From: Pedobacter changchengzhani
GTDB lineage: Bacteria > Bacteroidota > Bacteroidia > Sphingobacteriales > Sphingobacteriaceae
Direction: 5' to 3'
Length of the DNA stretch: 64,000 nucleotides
Assembly: GCF_004354365.1 (NCBI RefSeq)
Contig: NZ_SJCY01000013.1
Span: 25,614 to 89,613 of the forward strand
The notes under the pieces were generated by a model. That model had not been told where the DNA came from and searched no databases. It saw only the letters and a program-made list of their open reading frames with translations. Shown here piece after piece: positions 43,975 through 53,654 of this stretch. The position numbers and the translations under genes were made by a program. The stretch's first letter is position 1; every line of letters starts with the position of its first letter.

Positions 43975-44421
43975 ATGATATCAACTACAATAGATCAAGA
44001 AATTAAAAAGGCCATGTTGGCTAAAAATAATGCTCAATTACGTGGATTAAGGGCGATAAAAGCAGCAATTTTAGTTGCTAAAACGGAAAAAGGTGCATCA
44101 GAAGAAATTACTGAAGAAGTAGAGACAAAAATTCTGCAGCGGTTGATTAAGCAAAGGAAAGAATCGGCAGATATTTACAGACAACAAAACCGTGAAGATT
44201 TATATACGGTTGAAGAAGAAGAAATTGAGGTAATTAATCAATTTTTGCCAAAACAATTAGATCCTGAAGCGGTTGAAGCTATAATTGTGCAGGTAATTAA
44301 CGAAACTGGTGCTACATCTGTTAAAGATATGGGCAAAGTAATGGGTATGGCGAATGCAAAATTGGCTGGCAAGGCAGATGGAAAACTAATTGCCGAAATT
44401 GTTAAAAGAAAATTGGCGTAG
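43975..44421 (+). CDS. GatB/YqeY domain protein
   Basis: 148 residues, all helical, with EEEEIEVINQFLPKQL and the C-terminal MGKVMGMANAKLAGKADGKL loop of the YqeY/tail domain of GatB. The domain binds tRNA in the amidotransferase; the stand-alone protein's role is not established. Confidence 0.9.
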   Translation: MISTTIDQEIKKAMLAKNNAQLRGLRAIKAAILVAKTEKGASEEITEEVETKILQRLIKQRKESADIYRQQNREDLYTVEEEEIEVINQFLPKQLDPEAVEAIIVQVINETGATSVKDMGKVMGMANAKLAGKADGKLIAEIVKRKLA

Positions 44422-44481
44422 AAGTAATTTGAAGTGAAAATTTTACAGTGAAAAGGACAGCCCCGAAAGGTTAGTGTTTTT

Positions 44482-44516
44482 CTTGACACTTTATACTCAA
44501 AACTTGATGCTTTGAA
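44482..44516 (+). repeat. Heptamer array, 5 units of CTTNNNN
   Basis: Units read CTTGACA, CTTTATA, CTCAAAA, CTTGATG, CTTTGAA, between yqeY and the hydrolase gene. Confidence 0.75.
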
Positions 44517-44625
44517 CCATTCTATATACCTCCTTTTCAATTTTATTTCATAATATAGCCTTATAAATGCAGAAAATTAAATTTACTATTTTAACTTAGT
44601 AGCATAGTACCATTCGAAATAATAT

Positions 44626-45390
44626 ATGAGTTACCCGATAATAGAAGAAGAAGGATTTAAATACATTGAAGCTGGTAAAGGCGAAACCTTAGTGCTATTG
44701 CATGGTTTAATGGGTGCTTTAAGCAATTGGGAGCCAGTTATTGAGCGTTTTAAAGATCGCTACCACGTAGTTGTGCCTATTTTACCGATATATGAACTGC
44801 CTATTTTAACGTTGGGCGTTAAAGCCCTTTCTAGGTATGTACATCGTTTTTTAAAGTTTAAAAACTTTAGTCAGGTAGTGCTTATTGGTAACTCGTTGGG
44901 TGGTCACGTTGGTTTGGTTTTTACGGTGGCACATCAAGAGTTTGTTAAAGCATTAGTATTAACAGGCAGTTCTGGCTTATATGAAAATGCTTTCGGTGGT
45001 TCTTTCCCTAAGAGAGAGAATTACGAATATATTAAAGAAAAAGTAGAATTTACGTTTTACGATCCGGCTACAGCAACCAAAGAACTTGTTGACGATGTAT
45101 TTAAAACAGTGAACGATCGTTCGAGGGTAATTAGAATTTTAACGATGGCTAAATCGGCTATCAGACATAATATGTCTAAAGAATTGTCGAAAATTACTAT
45201 TCCAATATCGCTAATTTGGGGCGCAAATGATCGGGTTACACCGCCTGAGGTAGCTACAGAATTCCATCACTTGTTGCCAAATTCTGAACTGAATTGGGTG
45301 GAGAAATGCGGTCATGCGCCAATGATGGAACAACCAGAAATATTTAATAATTATCTAGAAAAATTTTTAGAAAGAATTTTACTCAAATAA
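44626..45390 (+). CDS. Alpha/beta hydrolase
   Basis: 254 residues. The oxyanion strand is LLHGLMGALSNW, the nucleophile elbow is GNSLGG (S near residue 89), the acid is in IWGANDRVTPP and the histidine in EKCGHAPMMEQP, so the triad is complete. It heads a run of five close genes: hydrolase, CBS protein, nadK, porG and uppS; it overlaps the CBS gene by one base. Confidence 0.9.
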   Translation: MSYPIIEEEGFKYIEAGKGETLVLLHGLMGALSNWEPVIERFKDRYHVVVPILPIYELPILTLGVKALSRYVHRFLKFKNFSQVVLIGNSLGGHVGLVFTVAHQEFVKALVLTGSSGLYENAFGGSFPKRENYEYIKEKVEFTFYDPATATKELVDDVFKTVNDRSRVIRILTMAKSAIRHNMSKELSKITIPISLIWGANDRVTPPEVATEFHHLLPNSELNWVEKCGHAPMMEQPEIFNNYLEKFLERILLK

Positions 45391-46052
45391 TGTTTGCCGA
45401 AGAGATCATATCCCATGCCATACAGCCAATAACTGTTGATGATACTGCGCAGAAAGCTTTAGATCGAATGAACGAATTTAAGCTGAAGCACTATCCGGTG
45501 GTTAACGATGGCCAGTTTTTCGGTTTAGTATTGGAAGATGATCTTTTGGGTATTCGAAATCTGGATACACCGATCAGCAAACTGTCAATTAATTTTATTA
45601 ATGCTTTTGTGTTTAATAATGCACATACCTATGATGTGATTAGGTTATTAAGTCAGCTAAATTTAACAGCCGTTCCGGTAGTAGATCAACATAAAAATTA
45701 CGTAGGTTTAATATCCATTAATAATATTGTAGATACCTTGGCGCAACAGTTTACAGTAAACGAGCCCGGCGGTATAATCGTGTTGGAAATTAATAATCGA
45801 GACAATTCCTTGGCACACATTTCGCAGGTAGTAGAAGCTGATAACGCTCAAATTCTTTCTTCCTTTGTAAATTCATTTGCAGATTCTACCCGTTTAGAAA
45901 TTACCTTAAAAGTAAACAAAACAGAAATTACGGCGTTAGTTGCCTCATTAGAACGCTATAACTACACTGTTTTAGCTGTTTTTAACAATACGCAAAGCGA
46001 TGATGGATCGCAAGAGCGTTTCAATTCTTTTATGAATTACTTAAACGTTTAA
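45390..46052 (+). CDS. CBS-domain protein
   Basis: 220 residues. Two CBS motifs occupy about 1-125 (FKLKHYPVVNDGQFFGLVLEDDL and LNLTAVPVVDQHKNYVGLISINN). The C-terminal 90 residues have an ACT-like alternation of strands and helices. It probably binds adenine nucleotides as a regulatory protein. It sits between the hydrolase and nadK in one transcript. Confidence 0.88.
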   Translation: MFAEEIISHAIQPITVDDTAQKALDRMNEFKLKHYPVVNDGQFFGLVLEDDLLGIRNLDTPISKLSINFINAFVFNNAHTYDVIRLLSQLNLTAVPVVDQHKNYVGLISINNIVDTLAQQFTVNEPGGIIVLEINNRDNSLAHISQVVEADNAQILSSFVNSFADSTRLEITLKVNKTEITALVASLERYNYTVLAVFNNTQSDDGSQERFNSFMNYLNV

Positions 46053-46061
46053 ACTTAAAAT

Positions 46062-46943
46062 ATGAGGATTGCCATTTATGGAAGAGATTTTAACGATACT
46101 GTTTTGCCCTATGTGCAACAGATTTTCGATCATCTAAAAGCGCATCACATACAACCTGTTTTGTATCATAAGTTTAAAAATTCCTTGCACGGAAAAATTA
46201 AACTTCCAGAAAATACCGTTATTTTTCATAACCACAAAGAACTTAGTCAGCTTGCGGATGTATTGTTGAGTTTAGGTGGAGATGGTACACTTTTAGATAC
46301 CCTAACGCTAATTAGAAATTCAGGCATTCCGGTAATCGGGATAAACTTTGGGCGCTTAGGTTTCTTAGCTAGTATTAACAAAGACGCAATTGAATCGGCG
46401 TTACAAGCTTTAATTAACAAAGAATATACTTTGGATGCTAGGTCTCTGCTATCCATCGAATCTGAAAAAAGTTTATTTGGCGAAGAAAATTTTGCCTTAA
46501 ATGATATGACGATTCACAGGCGCGATAATTCTGCCATGATGATTATACATGCATCTATGAATGGAGAGTTTGTAAATTCATACTGGGCCGATGGCTTAAT
46601 TATAGCAACGCCCACGGGTTCTACAGCTTATTCTTTAAGTTGTGGTGGCCCAATCATCTATCCCGATTCTCAAAATTTTGTAGTTACCCCAATAGCACCA
46701 CATAACTTAAATGTACGCCCTGTTGTACTGCCAGATAATTCTTCATTATCATTTGAAGTTGAAGCACGGGAGTCAAAATTTCTGGTTTCTTGCGATAGTA
46801 GAACGGTAACTGTAGAACGATCTGTTAAAATGACGATAAAAAAAGCCGATTTTTGCCTAAATTTGATCCGCCTTAACAATGAAACGTATTTAAGCACGTT
46901 AAGGAATAAATTATTGTGGGGGATAGATACTCGCAATTACTAA
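46062..46943 (+). CDS. nadK: NAD kinase
   Basis: 293 residues. The GGDGTLLDT motif (about 70-78) and the NE/D and TPTGSTAYSLSCGGPI motifs (about 185-200) are those of NAD/ATP kinases. It makes NADP. The next gene, porG, begins 1 nt after the stop, so they are co-transcribed. Confidence 0.93.
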   Translation: MRIAIYGRDFNDTVLPYVQQIFDHLKAHHIQPVLYHKFKNSLHGKIKLPENTVIFHNHKELSQLADVLLSLGGDGTLLDTLTLIRNSGIPVIGINFGRLGFLASINKDAIESALQALINKEYTLDARSLLSIESEKSLFGEENFALNDMTIHRRDNSAMMIIHASMNGEFVNSYWADGLIIATPTGSTAYSLSCGGPIIYPDSQNFVVTPIAPHNLNVRPVVLPDNSSLSFEVEARESKFLVSCDSRTVTVERSVKMTIKKADFCLNLIRLNNETYLSTLRNKLLWGIDTRNY

Positions 46944-46944
46944 T

Positions 46945-47745
46945 ATGAAGCTTTACAAATCTTTCTTTTTGCTCCTCCTCTTTGTTTTTACAACCACGTT
47001 GGCCAATGCACAGTTTGCCACCTGGGAAATTGGCGTGACTGGTGGTGGCGCAGGGTATATTGGAGATTTAAATCAAAATAACCCCGTTCAAATTAGCGGT
47101 CTTTCGGGTGGTGTCTTTGTTAAAAGAAATTTTAATTCGCAGGTAAGTTTTCGCTTACATTATACTTATGGGCAAATTCAAGCTCAAGATTCAAAATCAA
47201 GCAGTCTTCAGTTTCAAGAACGCAACTTAAAATTTAAAACTTCGTTAAACGATGTGAGTACACTGATTGATTTTAATTTTTTTGATTATGCAGCAGGCGG
47301 CAGACAGGGAAAGCGTTTTACGCCATACTTATTTGCTGGCGTTGGTGTTTGTCTTTTTAAACCAACTGCGGCGTATAATGGCGAAAATTACAGGTTAGAT
47401 AAGTTAAAAACAGAAGGACAGGCAGGGGCATATAAAAATTATACGTTAACTATTCCTTACGGAGGAGGCATAAAATACAATTATAGTGGTGCTTTTTCTA
47501 TCTTTTCAGAAATTGGATATCGATCTACATTCACCGATTATTTGGATGATGTAAGTGGCGTATATCCAGCATTTAAAAAGTACGTTGGCGACTATCCAAA
47601 AATTGTAAACTTGAGTGATCCATCTCTACACGGTACGGGAGAAGCTGGTAGCCAACGGGGCGATTTTAGAAAAAGAGATACCTATCTATTTGTTAGTATT
47701 GGCATATCTTTTACCTTTGTAAACGAAAAATGCTATTCCTTTTAA
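46945..47745 (+). CDS. porG: DUF6089 outer-membrane protein, PorG of the type IX secretion system
   Basis: 266 residues. Signal peptide ends TLANAQ. The barrel has WEIGVTGGGAGYIGDLN, LHYTYGQIQAQDS and PYLFAGVGVCLFKP. The gene order nadK, porG, uppS, bamA, ompH, ompH, murI is that expected for porG in Bacteroidota. PorG is thought to anchor the PorK/PorN ring at the outer membrane. Assignment rests on DUF6089 likeness and synteny. Confidence 0.75.
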   Translation: MKLYKSFFLLLLFVFTTTLANAQFATWEIGVTGGGAGYIGDLNQNNPVQISGLSGGVFVKRNFNSQVSFRLHYTYGQIQAQDSKSSSLQFQERNLKFKTSLNDVSTLIDFNFFDYAAGGRQGKRFTPYLFAGVGVCLFKPTAAYNGENYRLDKLKTEGQAGAYKNYTLTIPYGGGIKYNYSGAFSIFSEIGYRSTFTDYLDDVSGVYPAFKKYVGDYPKIVNLSDPSLHGTGEAGSQRGDFRKRDTYLFVSIGISFTFVNEKCYSF

Positions 47746-47764
47746 GGCGATTTTGAAATAATTA

Positions 47765-48505
47765 ATGGAATTTAAAGAACAAATAGACCCTAATCGACTG
47801 CCAAAGCATATTGCTGTGATTATGGATGGCAATGGGCGTTGGGCGAAGGGGCAAGGTAAAATTCGCGTTTTCGGGCACGAACAGGGCGTATTGTCTGTAA
47901 AAGATATCGTTGAAGGTTGTGTAGAAGTAGGTATAAAATACCTTACGCTATATGCTTTCTCGACCGAAAATTGGAGTAGGCCACAAGATGAGGTAGATGC
48001 GTTGATGCAGATTTTAATTTCTACCATCAATAAAGAAACTGAAACACTAAATAAAAATAATGTTAAATTAAACGCCATCGGCAACCTCCAATCATTGCCA
48101 CAGCAATGTATTGATGATTTGAAAGAAGCCATGGAAAAAACCGCACACAATAGCAGTTGCACACTAACACTTGCATTAAGCTATAGTTCTAAATGGGAGA
48201 TTTTAGAAGCGACGAAAAAAATAGCTTTGGCTGTTAAAAACAACGAAATTGATCTAAATGATATAGATGAAACACTTTTCTCTTCCAAATTAACAACCAC
48301 AAATATTCCAGATCCTGAATTGATGATCCGCACCAGTGGCGAACACCGAATTAGTAATTATTTACTGTGGCAAATGGCCTACACGGAGTTTTATTTTACT
48401 GATGTTTTATGGCCCGATTTTAGGCGTGAAGATCTTTATGAAGCCATAGTTGATTACCAAAAACGCGAACGTAGGTTTGGGAAAATTAGCGAACAATTAA
48501 ACTAA
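47765..48505 (+). CDS. uppS: Isoprenyl (undecaprenyl) diphosphate synthase
   Basis: 246 residues. Catalytic D21 lies in IMDGNGRWA, followed by GHEQG, and the C-terminal substrate motif is RTSGEHRISNYLLWQ with TDVLWPDF. It makes the C55 lipid carrier for peptidoglycan and other surface polymers. It lies between porG and bamA. Confidence 0.94.
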   Translation: MEFKEQIDPNRLPKHIAVIMDGNGRWAKGQGKIRVFGHEQGVLSVKDIVEGCVEVGIKYLTLYAFSTENWSRPQDEVDALMQILISTINKETETLNKNNVKLNAIGNLQSLPQQCIDDLKEAMEKTAHNSSCTLTLALSYSSKWEILEATKKIALAVKNNEIDLNDIDETLFSSKLTTTNIPDPELMIRTSGEHRISNYLLWQMAYTEFYFTDVLWPDFRREDLYEAIVDYQKRERRFGKISEQLN

Positions 48506-48654
48506 TTTTTCTTTTAACACTTTTTAACAAGGGTTTAAATTAACTTAGCAGCACTTTTATACGATAAACGAAACCAATACAGTTGTTTGTACAAATGAAA
48601 ATTTGCACGTTTAGCAAATTACAAATACCACAAATAACCGAACAAATTATTTTA

Positions 48655-51201
48655 ATGAAAAAAATATTTCGAGTTTTAATACTTTTAGTTTTAACGATTC
48701 CGGCTTTTGCTCAAATACGTCAGCCAGGCCAAGTTCAGCCCGCTAATCCAACTTTGAAAGTTGGTGGTACCGATTTAGATTATTTTGCTCCTAAAGAGTA
48801 CATAATTGGGGGTACAACTGTTACCGGAACGCAGTTTTTGGATAAAGATGTACTGATTACATTATCTAAACTAACCAAAGGCGACAAAATTGTATTACCA
48901 GGTGAAGCAACATCCGACGCTATTAAAACACTTTGGGGCCAAGGTTTATTTGATGATATTAAACTTAATATTGATAAAATTGTTGAAGACACTGTTTATT
49001 TTGAAATTCAAGTAGTTGAGCGTCCGCGTTTAAGTTCTATAGATTTAAAAGGCGTAAGCAAATCGGATCGTACCTCTATTCAAGAAAAACTAAATGATAA
49101 AACAGGTAAAATTGTAAACGATAATTTATACAATACAACTTCAGCAATTGTTAAAAAATATTTATTGGATAAAGGATTTTTCTTTACAACAATAACCTAC
49201 AAAACACGAAAAGACCCAAATGCAGAAAATAGTGTGGTGCTCGAAGCCTATATTGATAAAGGACATAGGGTAAAAGTACAACATATTGATTTTACTGGCA
49301 ATAAAGATTTTTCGGCCGGCAATTTGCGTAAGTACCTTAAGAACCCTAAACAGCATGAATGGTGGCGCTTTTGGGGCTCGGGTAAGTTTAGTAAAGAAAA
49401 GTATGATGAAAATAAAGTAAAAATGATTGCTAAGCTACACGAGAAAGGCTATCGTGATGCAGAGTTATTAAAAGATTCTATTTATCAATACAATGCTAAG
49501 AAAGTAAATATCAAAATGGATATTTATGAAGGCAAGAAATATTACTTCGGTAAAATTACTTGGGCAGGAAATGGTATCTATTCGGATGATATTTTAAATA
49601 AGGTACTATCCATTCAAAAAGGTGATATTTTTAGTGAAGATAAACTAAATAAAAAACTTAATGGTGGCGGTGAGAACGGTGGTGATGTGAATAGCATGTA
49701 CACCGATAATGGCTATTTAACTTTTAATATTGATCCTGTTCAGACTAAAATTTACGCCGATACAGTTGATATTGAGATGCGTATTTATGAAGGGCCACAG
49801 TTTACCAACAATCGCATTACCGTTAAAGGAAATACAATTACCAACGATAAGGTTGTTTTGCGTGAAATACGTACTAAACCTGGACAAAAATTTAACAAAA
49901 GTGATTTAATCCGTACCATTCGTGAAATTGGCCAATTGGGTAATTTTGATGAATCTAAAACGGTGCCTACTCCTCGTCCTAATCCGGCCGATGGAACTGT
50001 AGATATTGAATATGCTGTGCAGGAAAAACCTTCAGATCAGATTGAACTTTCTGGTGGTTTTGGTGGTGGCCGTATTATCGGTACTTTAGGTTTAACCTTT
50101 AATAACTTTTCGCTAAAAAATATTTTTAATTTAAAAGCGTATAAGCCATTGCCAAAAGGAGATGGACAGAAATTAAGTTTACGTGGACAAACCAATGGTA
50201 AGTTTTATCAATCTTATAGTTTCTCTTTCTCTCAACCTTGGTTTGGTGGCGAGAAACCAGTTAGCTTTGGTGTAAGTGCTTTTACCTCATTACAATCTAA
50301 CGGTTTTGATTCTGGATCTGCATCTTATCAAAAAATACGTTTAAATGGCGTAACTGTTAGTTTAGGTAGAAGATTAAATTGGCCAGATAACTATTTCCAG
50401 TTAAGTCATGCTGTTAACTTGCAACAATATATTTTAAATAATTATTCGGGTTACCTGTTTAGTACAGGTACTTCATACAATTTAAACTTATCGCAAGAGA
50501 TTAGTAGAGATTCAAGAGACTCACCAATTTTCCCTAAATCGGGTTCGTTTATCCGTTTTACTATTCAGGCAACGCCACCGTATTCTTTATTTAATAAAGT
50601 AAATTATGCAACAGCATCTGATAAGCAGAAATATAAATTTACCGAATACCACAAATGGAAATTTGATTCGCAGTGGTACCAACGTGTTGGTGGTAACTTC
50701 GTAATTAAAGCGCAAGCACAGTTTGGTTTCTTAGGTCAGTACAACAGTGCCGTTGGCCAATCTGCTTTCGAGCGTTTTAAATTAGGTGGCGATGGTATGC
50801 AGGGTTTCGACTTTTTACAAGGTTCAGAACTTATCGCCATGCGTGGTTATGCTAATAATACGGTAATTCCTGTAGGGTCTAATCCAACTATTGCGCAACA
50901 ATCGGGCAGTCCTATTTATACAAAATATGTGTTAGAAGCGCGTTACCCGGTAATTTCATCGCAACAGGCCACGGCTTTTGTTTTAGCTTTTGCCGAAGGT
51001 GGAAATACATGGAACAAATTCAATGATTTTAATCCTTTTAACATCCGTAGGTCGGTAGGTGTGGGTGCAAGAATATTTTTACCAATATTTGGTTTGTTAG
51101 GTATTGATTATGGGTATGGTTTTGATGCTATTCCGGGCTTGCCGTCTGCAAATAAAGGTCAATTTCATTTTAGTATAGCACAGCAACTTGGAGGCTTTTA
51201 A
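48655..51201 (+). CDS. bamA: Outer-membrane protein assembly factor BamA
   Basis: 848 residues from the ATG at 48655, which fits the signal peptide MKKIFRVLILLVLTIPAFAQ; the frame's earlier ATG at 48583 gives no signal peptide. Five POTRA-like domains cover about 60-450 (for example RLSSIDLKGVSKSD and RITVKGNTITND). The C-terminal barrel has the L6 loop MRGYANN, the local equivalent of VRGF, and ends with a terminal aromatic (GGF). It inserts barrels such as PorT, PorG and the DUF5686 protein. Confidence 0.93.
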   Translation: MKKIFRVLILLVLTIPAFAQIRQPGQVQPANPTLKVGGTDLDYFAPKEYIIGGTTVTGTQFLDKDVLITLSKLTKGDKIVLPGEATSDAIKTLWGQGLFDDIKLNIDKIVEDTVYFEIQVVERPRLSSIDLKGVSKSDRTSIQEKLNDKTGKIVNDNLYNTTSAIVKKYLLDKGFFFTTITYKTRKDPNAENSVVLEAYIDKGHRVKVQHIDFTGNKDFSAGNLRKYLKNPKQHEWWRFWGSGKFSKEKYDENKVKMIAKLHEKGYRDAELLKDSIYQYNAKKVNIKMDIYEGKKYYFGKITWAGNGIYSDDILNKVLSIQKGDIFSEDKLNKKLNGGGENGGDVNSMYTDNGYLTFNIDPVQTKIYADTVDIEMRIYEGPQFTNNRITVKGNTITNDKVVLREIRTKPGQKFNKSDLIRTIREIGQLGNFDESKTVPTPRPNPADGTVDIEYAVQEKPSDQIELSGGFGGGRIIGTLGLTFNNFSLKNIFNLKAYKPLPKGDGQKLSLRGQTNGKFYQSYSFSFSQPWFGGEKPVSFGVSAFTSLQSNGFDSGSASYQKIRLNGVTVSLGRRLNWPDNYFQLSHAVNLQQYILNNYSGYLFSTGTSYNLNLSQEISRDSRDSPIFPKSGSFIRFTIQATPPYSLFNKVNYATASDKQKYKFTEYHKWKFDSQWYQRVGGNFVIKAQAQFGFLGQYNSAVGQSAFERFKLGGDGMQGFDFLQGSELIAMRGYANNTVIPVGSNPTIAQQSGSPIYTKYVLEARYPVISSQQATAFVLAFAEGGNTWNKFNDFNPFNIRRSVGVGARIFLPIFGLLGIDYGYGFDAIPGLPSANKGQFHFSIAQQLGGF

Positions 51202-51292
51202 TTAAAAAAAGTTTATTTTATTTTATTAATACAATAATATTTTATAAGTTGAGTTTTATTGAATTAACTTATAAACTAATTGAAATACACAA

Positions 51293-51823
51293 ATGAAGAA
51301 GTATATTTTTATAGCATTCTTGGTATGTACATCGTTCGGCGCTTTTGCACAAAAGTTTGCTTATGTTGATACCGAGTACATTTTAAAACATTTGCCAGAA
51401 TATAAATCGGCGTTAACCCAGTTGGATGTTGCTTCTAAACAATGGCAGGAGCAGGTTGACCGCAATTTTGGCGAGTTGGATAAGATGTACAAATCTTATC
51501 AAGCCGATCAGGTTTTGTTAACCGATGATATGCGTAAGCGTAGAGAAAACGAAATTATCGAAAAAGAGAAGCAGGCTAAAGAATTTCAACGTCAAAAATT
51601 TGGTCCAGATGGAGATCTTTTTCAAAGCAGAACAAAATTAATCAAGCCGATACAAGATAAAGTGTCGGATGCGATTAAGCAAATTGCAAAGGCCAAGTAT
51701 TTAGACTTCATATTTGATAAAAGTAGCGAAGCCACAATGATGATTTACGCAAGCAGTAGTTACGATGTTAGCAACGATGTTATTACTAAATTAGGTTACA
51801 AGCCAGGTACTGTAACTAATTAA
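51293..51823 (+). CDS. OmpH/Skp family periplasmic chaperone
   Basis: 176 residues. Signal peptide ends GAFAQK, then FAYVDTEYILKHLPEY and a long coiled coil (about 40-110). It escorts unfolded outer-membrane proteins to BamA. A second copy follows; tandem ompH genes after bamA are usual in this phylum. Confidence 0.88.
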   Translation: MKKYIFIAFLVCTSFGAFAQKFAYVDTEYILKHLPEYKSALTQLDVASKQWQEQVDRNFGELDKMYKSYQADQVLLTDDMRKRRENEIIEKEKQAKEFQRQKFGPDGDLFQSRTKLIKPIQDKVSDAIKQIAKAKYLDFIFDKSSEATMMIYASSSYDVSNDVITKLGYKPGTVTN

Positions 51824-51824
51824 G

Positions 51825-51832
51825 TATATTTG
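51825..51832 (+). promoter_or_regulatory. Possible -7 element for the second ompH
   Basis: TATATTTG matches TAnnTTTG right after the first ompH stop codon, 50 nt before the next ATG. No clear -33. Confidence 0.35.
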
Positions 51833-51882
51833 CACGAAATTTATAGAAACAATTAAATAAAAATAAAAAAGTAAGATAGAAC

Positions 51883-52458
51883 ATGAGAAAGTTAATTAAC
51901 GTATTTTTTGTAGCAACAGGTTTATTGTTTACAGCTAATATTGCAAATGCCCAGCAAAAAGTAGGTCACATTAATTCGGAGGAGGTTTTTTCAAATTTAC
52001 CAGAAGCGAAGGCCGCACAAGTTACCTTGGAGGCTTTAGGCAAAACTAAACAAGCTGATATTGATGGTATGATTAAAGAATATCAAACTAAATTGGCTGT
52101 TGCGCAAGCTAAGGAAAAAACATTAAGTGAGGCGAATAAAGAAGTGGTAGGTAAAGAATTGCAAACTGCAGGTGCAGAATTGCAAGATCTTGAAAAACGT
52201 ATTACTGATGCGCGTACTAAAGCTTCTCAAGAAGTTGGAGCAAAACAAGGTGAGTTATTTCAACCTATCCAAGCTAAAGTTGCTAATGCAATTTCTTCAG
52301 TAGCAAAAGAAAAAGGATTGGCTTATGTTTTTGATATTGCAAACGGCCAAGGCGGAAATAATTTAGTTTATTGGGAAGGTGGAGACGATATTACGGCCTC
52401 TGTTAAAGCAAAATTAAATATTACTGCAACTGCAAAACCAGCAGCTCCAAAAAAATAA
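51883..52458 (+). CDS. OmpH/Skp family periplasmic chaperone, second copy
   Basis: 191 residues. Signal peptide ends ANAQQ, followed by VGHINSEEVFSNLPEAKAAQ and a coiled coil (about 60-125). The C-terminus is Ala/Pro/Lys-rich (ATAKPAAPKK). It ends at a strong terminator, so it closes the bamA operon. Confidence 0.88.
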   Translation: MRKLINVFFVATGLLFTANIANAQQKVGHINSEEVFSNLPEAKAAQVTLEALGKTKQADIDGMIKEYQTKLAVAQAKEKTLSEANKEVVGKELQTAGAELQDLEKRITDARTKASQEVGAKQGELFQPIQAKVANAISSVAKEKGLAYVFDIANGQGGNNLVYWEGGDDITASVKAKLNITATAKPAAPKK

Positions 52459-52489
52459 TATTTTTGTAACCAATAGGTTTTAAAAAATT

Positions 52490-52526
52490 AAAAGCGCAAT
52501 TAAGTAAAACTTGATTGCGCTTTTTT
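52490..52526 (+). terminator. Intrinsic terminator of the bamA-ompH operon
   Basis: A 15-bp stem (52490-52504 with 52510-52524, one G-T pair), 5-nt loop TAAAA, and T-rich end, 32 nt after the stop codon. Confidence 0.88.
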
Positions 52527-52679
52527 GGTTTTGCAAAATGTCAATTTAATAATTTTAACTTATTTATCTACCTACATTACATTTTCCCACTGCCAATCTA
52601 TCAACTTTCGTTATTCTCAAATAACATGATAACTTTACAACAGTTTAAACAATAAAAAAACTCTTTTAATCCCTTAAAT

Positions 52680-53501
52680 ATGAAAAGCAAATCTCCAATT
52701 GGTATTTTTGATTCGGGTTATGGAGGTTTAACGGTGTTCAGGGCTATCGCTGATAAACTTCCCCAATACAACTATATTTATTTAGGAGATAACGCCCGGT
52801 CGCCTTATGGCGATCATTCTTTCGATACCATTTATAGCTATACTTTAGAATGTGTAGAATGGCTTTTTGCACTAGGTTGCGAGCTTGTAATATTGGCTTG
52901 TAATACGGCTTCGGCGAAGGCTTTAAGGAGCATTCAGCAATTAGATTTACCTAAAAAATACCCAAATAAAAGAGTTTTAGGGGTAATTAGACCAACCGCA
53001 GAAGTGATTGGTAATTACACCAAAGCGCAACACATTGGTGTTATGGGCACAAGAGGAACTATAAATTCGAAGTCTTATTTAATAGAAATTAATAAATTTT
53101 CCCCAGCTGTTGTGGTTCATCAGCAAAGTTGCCCTATGTGGGTACCATTGATTGAAAATAACGAACATTTAATGCCCGGAGCTGATTTTTTTGTGAAAGA
53201 ATACGTTAATGCCTTGCTGAAGCAATCGAATGATATAGACTGCATTTTATTAGCGTGTACGCATTATCCATTATTATTGCCAAAATTAAAGGCAATTTTG
53301 CCGGATCATATTTCTATTTTAACCCAGGGGGAAATTGTGGCGAATAGTTTGGTTAATTATCTAAATCGACACCCTGAAATGGACAGCCAATTGGGTAAAA
53401 TGGGACAAAAGCAATTTTTTACCAGTGGCGATCCTGCTGCATTTAACGCCCAAGCTTCTGTTTTTTTTGGCGAAGAGTTGAAATCATTAAAGATGCATTA
53501 G
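52680..53501 (+). CDS. murI: Glutamate racemase
   Basis: 273 residues. The catalytic cysteines are C74 (LACNTASAK) and C193 (LACTHYPLL), with D11 in GIFDSGYGGL. It supplies D-glutamate for peptidoglycan. It follows the bamA operon but has a terminator in front and so its own transcript. Confidence 0.94.
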   Translation: MKSKSPIGIFDSGYGGLTVFRAIADKLPQYNYIYLGDNARSPYGDHSFDTIYSYTLECVEWLFALGCELVILACNTASAKALRSIQQLDLPKKYPNKRVLGVIRPTAEVIGNYTKAQHIGVMGTRGTINSKSYLIEINKFSPAVVVHQQSCPMWVPLIENNEHLMPGADFFVKEYVNALLKQSNDIDCILLACTHYPLLLPKLKAILPDHISILTQGEIVANSLVNYLNRHPEMDSQLGKMGQKQFFTSGDPAAFNAQASVFFGEELKSLKMH

Positions 53502-53629
53502 TTTAGAGTTATCCCATTACATTTTTAGTAGCCCAAAAAAATTATGAGGTTAGCAAGTCAAATTTTAAAATGTTATAGTAAAACCGCAAAAGATTACATT
53601 TTTATTTAGGTTGTGACTGTTTAAAAGAA

Positions 53630-53637
53630 TAACTTTG
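53630..53637 (+). promoter_or_regulatory. -7 promoter element for the PurF-like gene
   Basis: TAACTTTG, with a TTG 16 nt upstream, 17 nt before the ATG. Confidence 0.45.
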
Positions 53638-53654
53638 CGGCTCAAAAAACTACC

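Noticed and set aside
48583..48654. Earlier ATG for BamA
   Set aside because: It would put 24 residues ahead of a good signal peptide; the ATG at 48655 directly starts that peptide.
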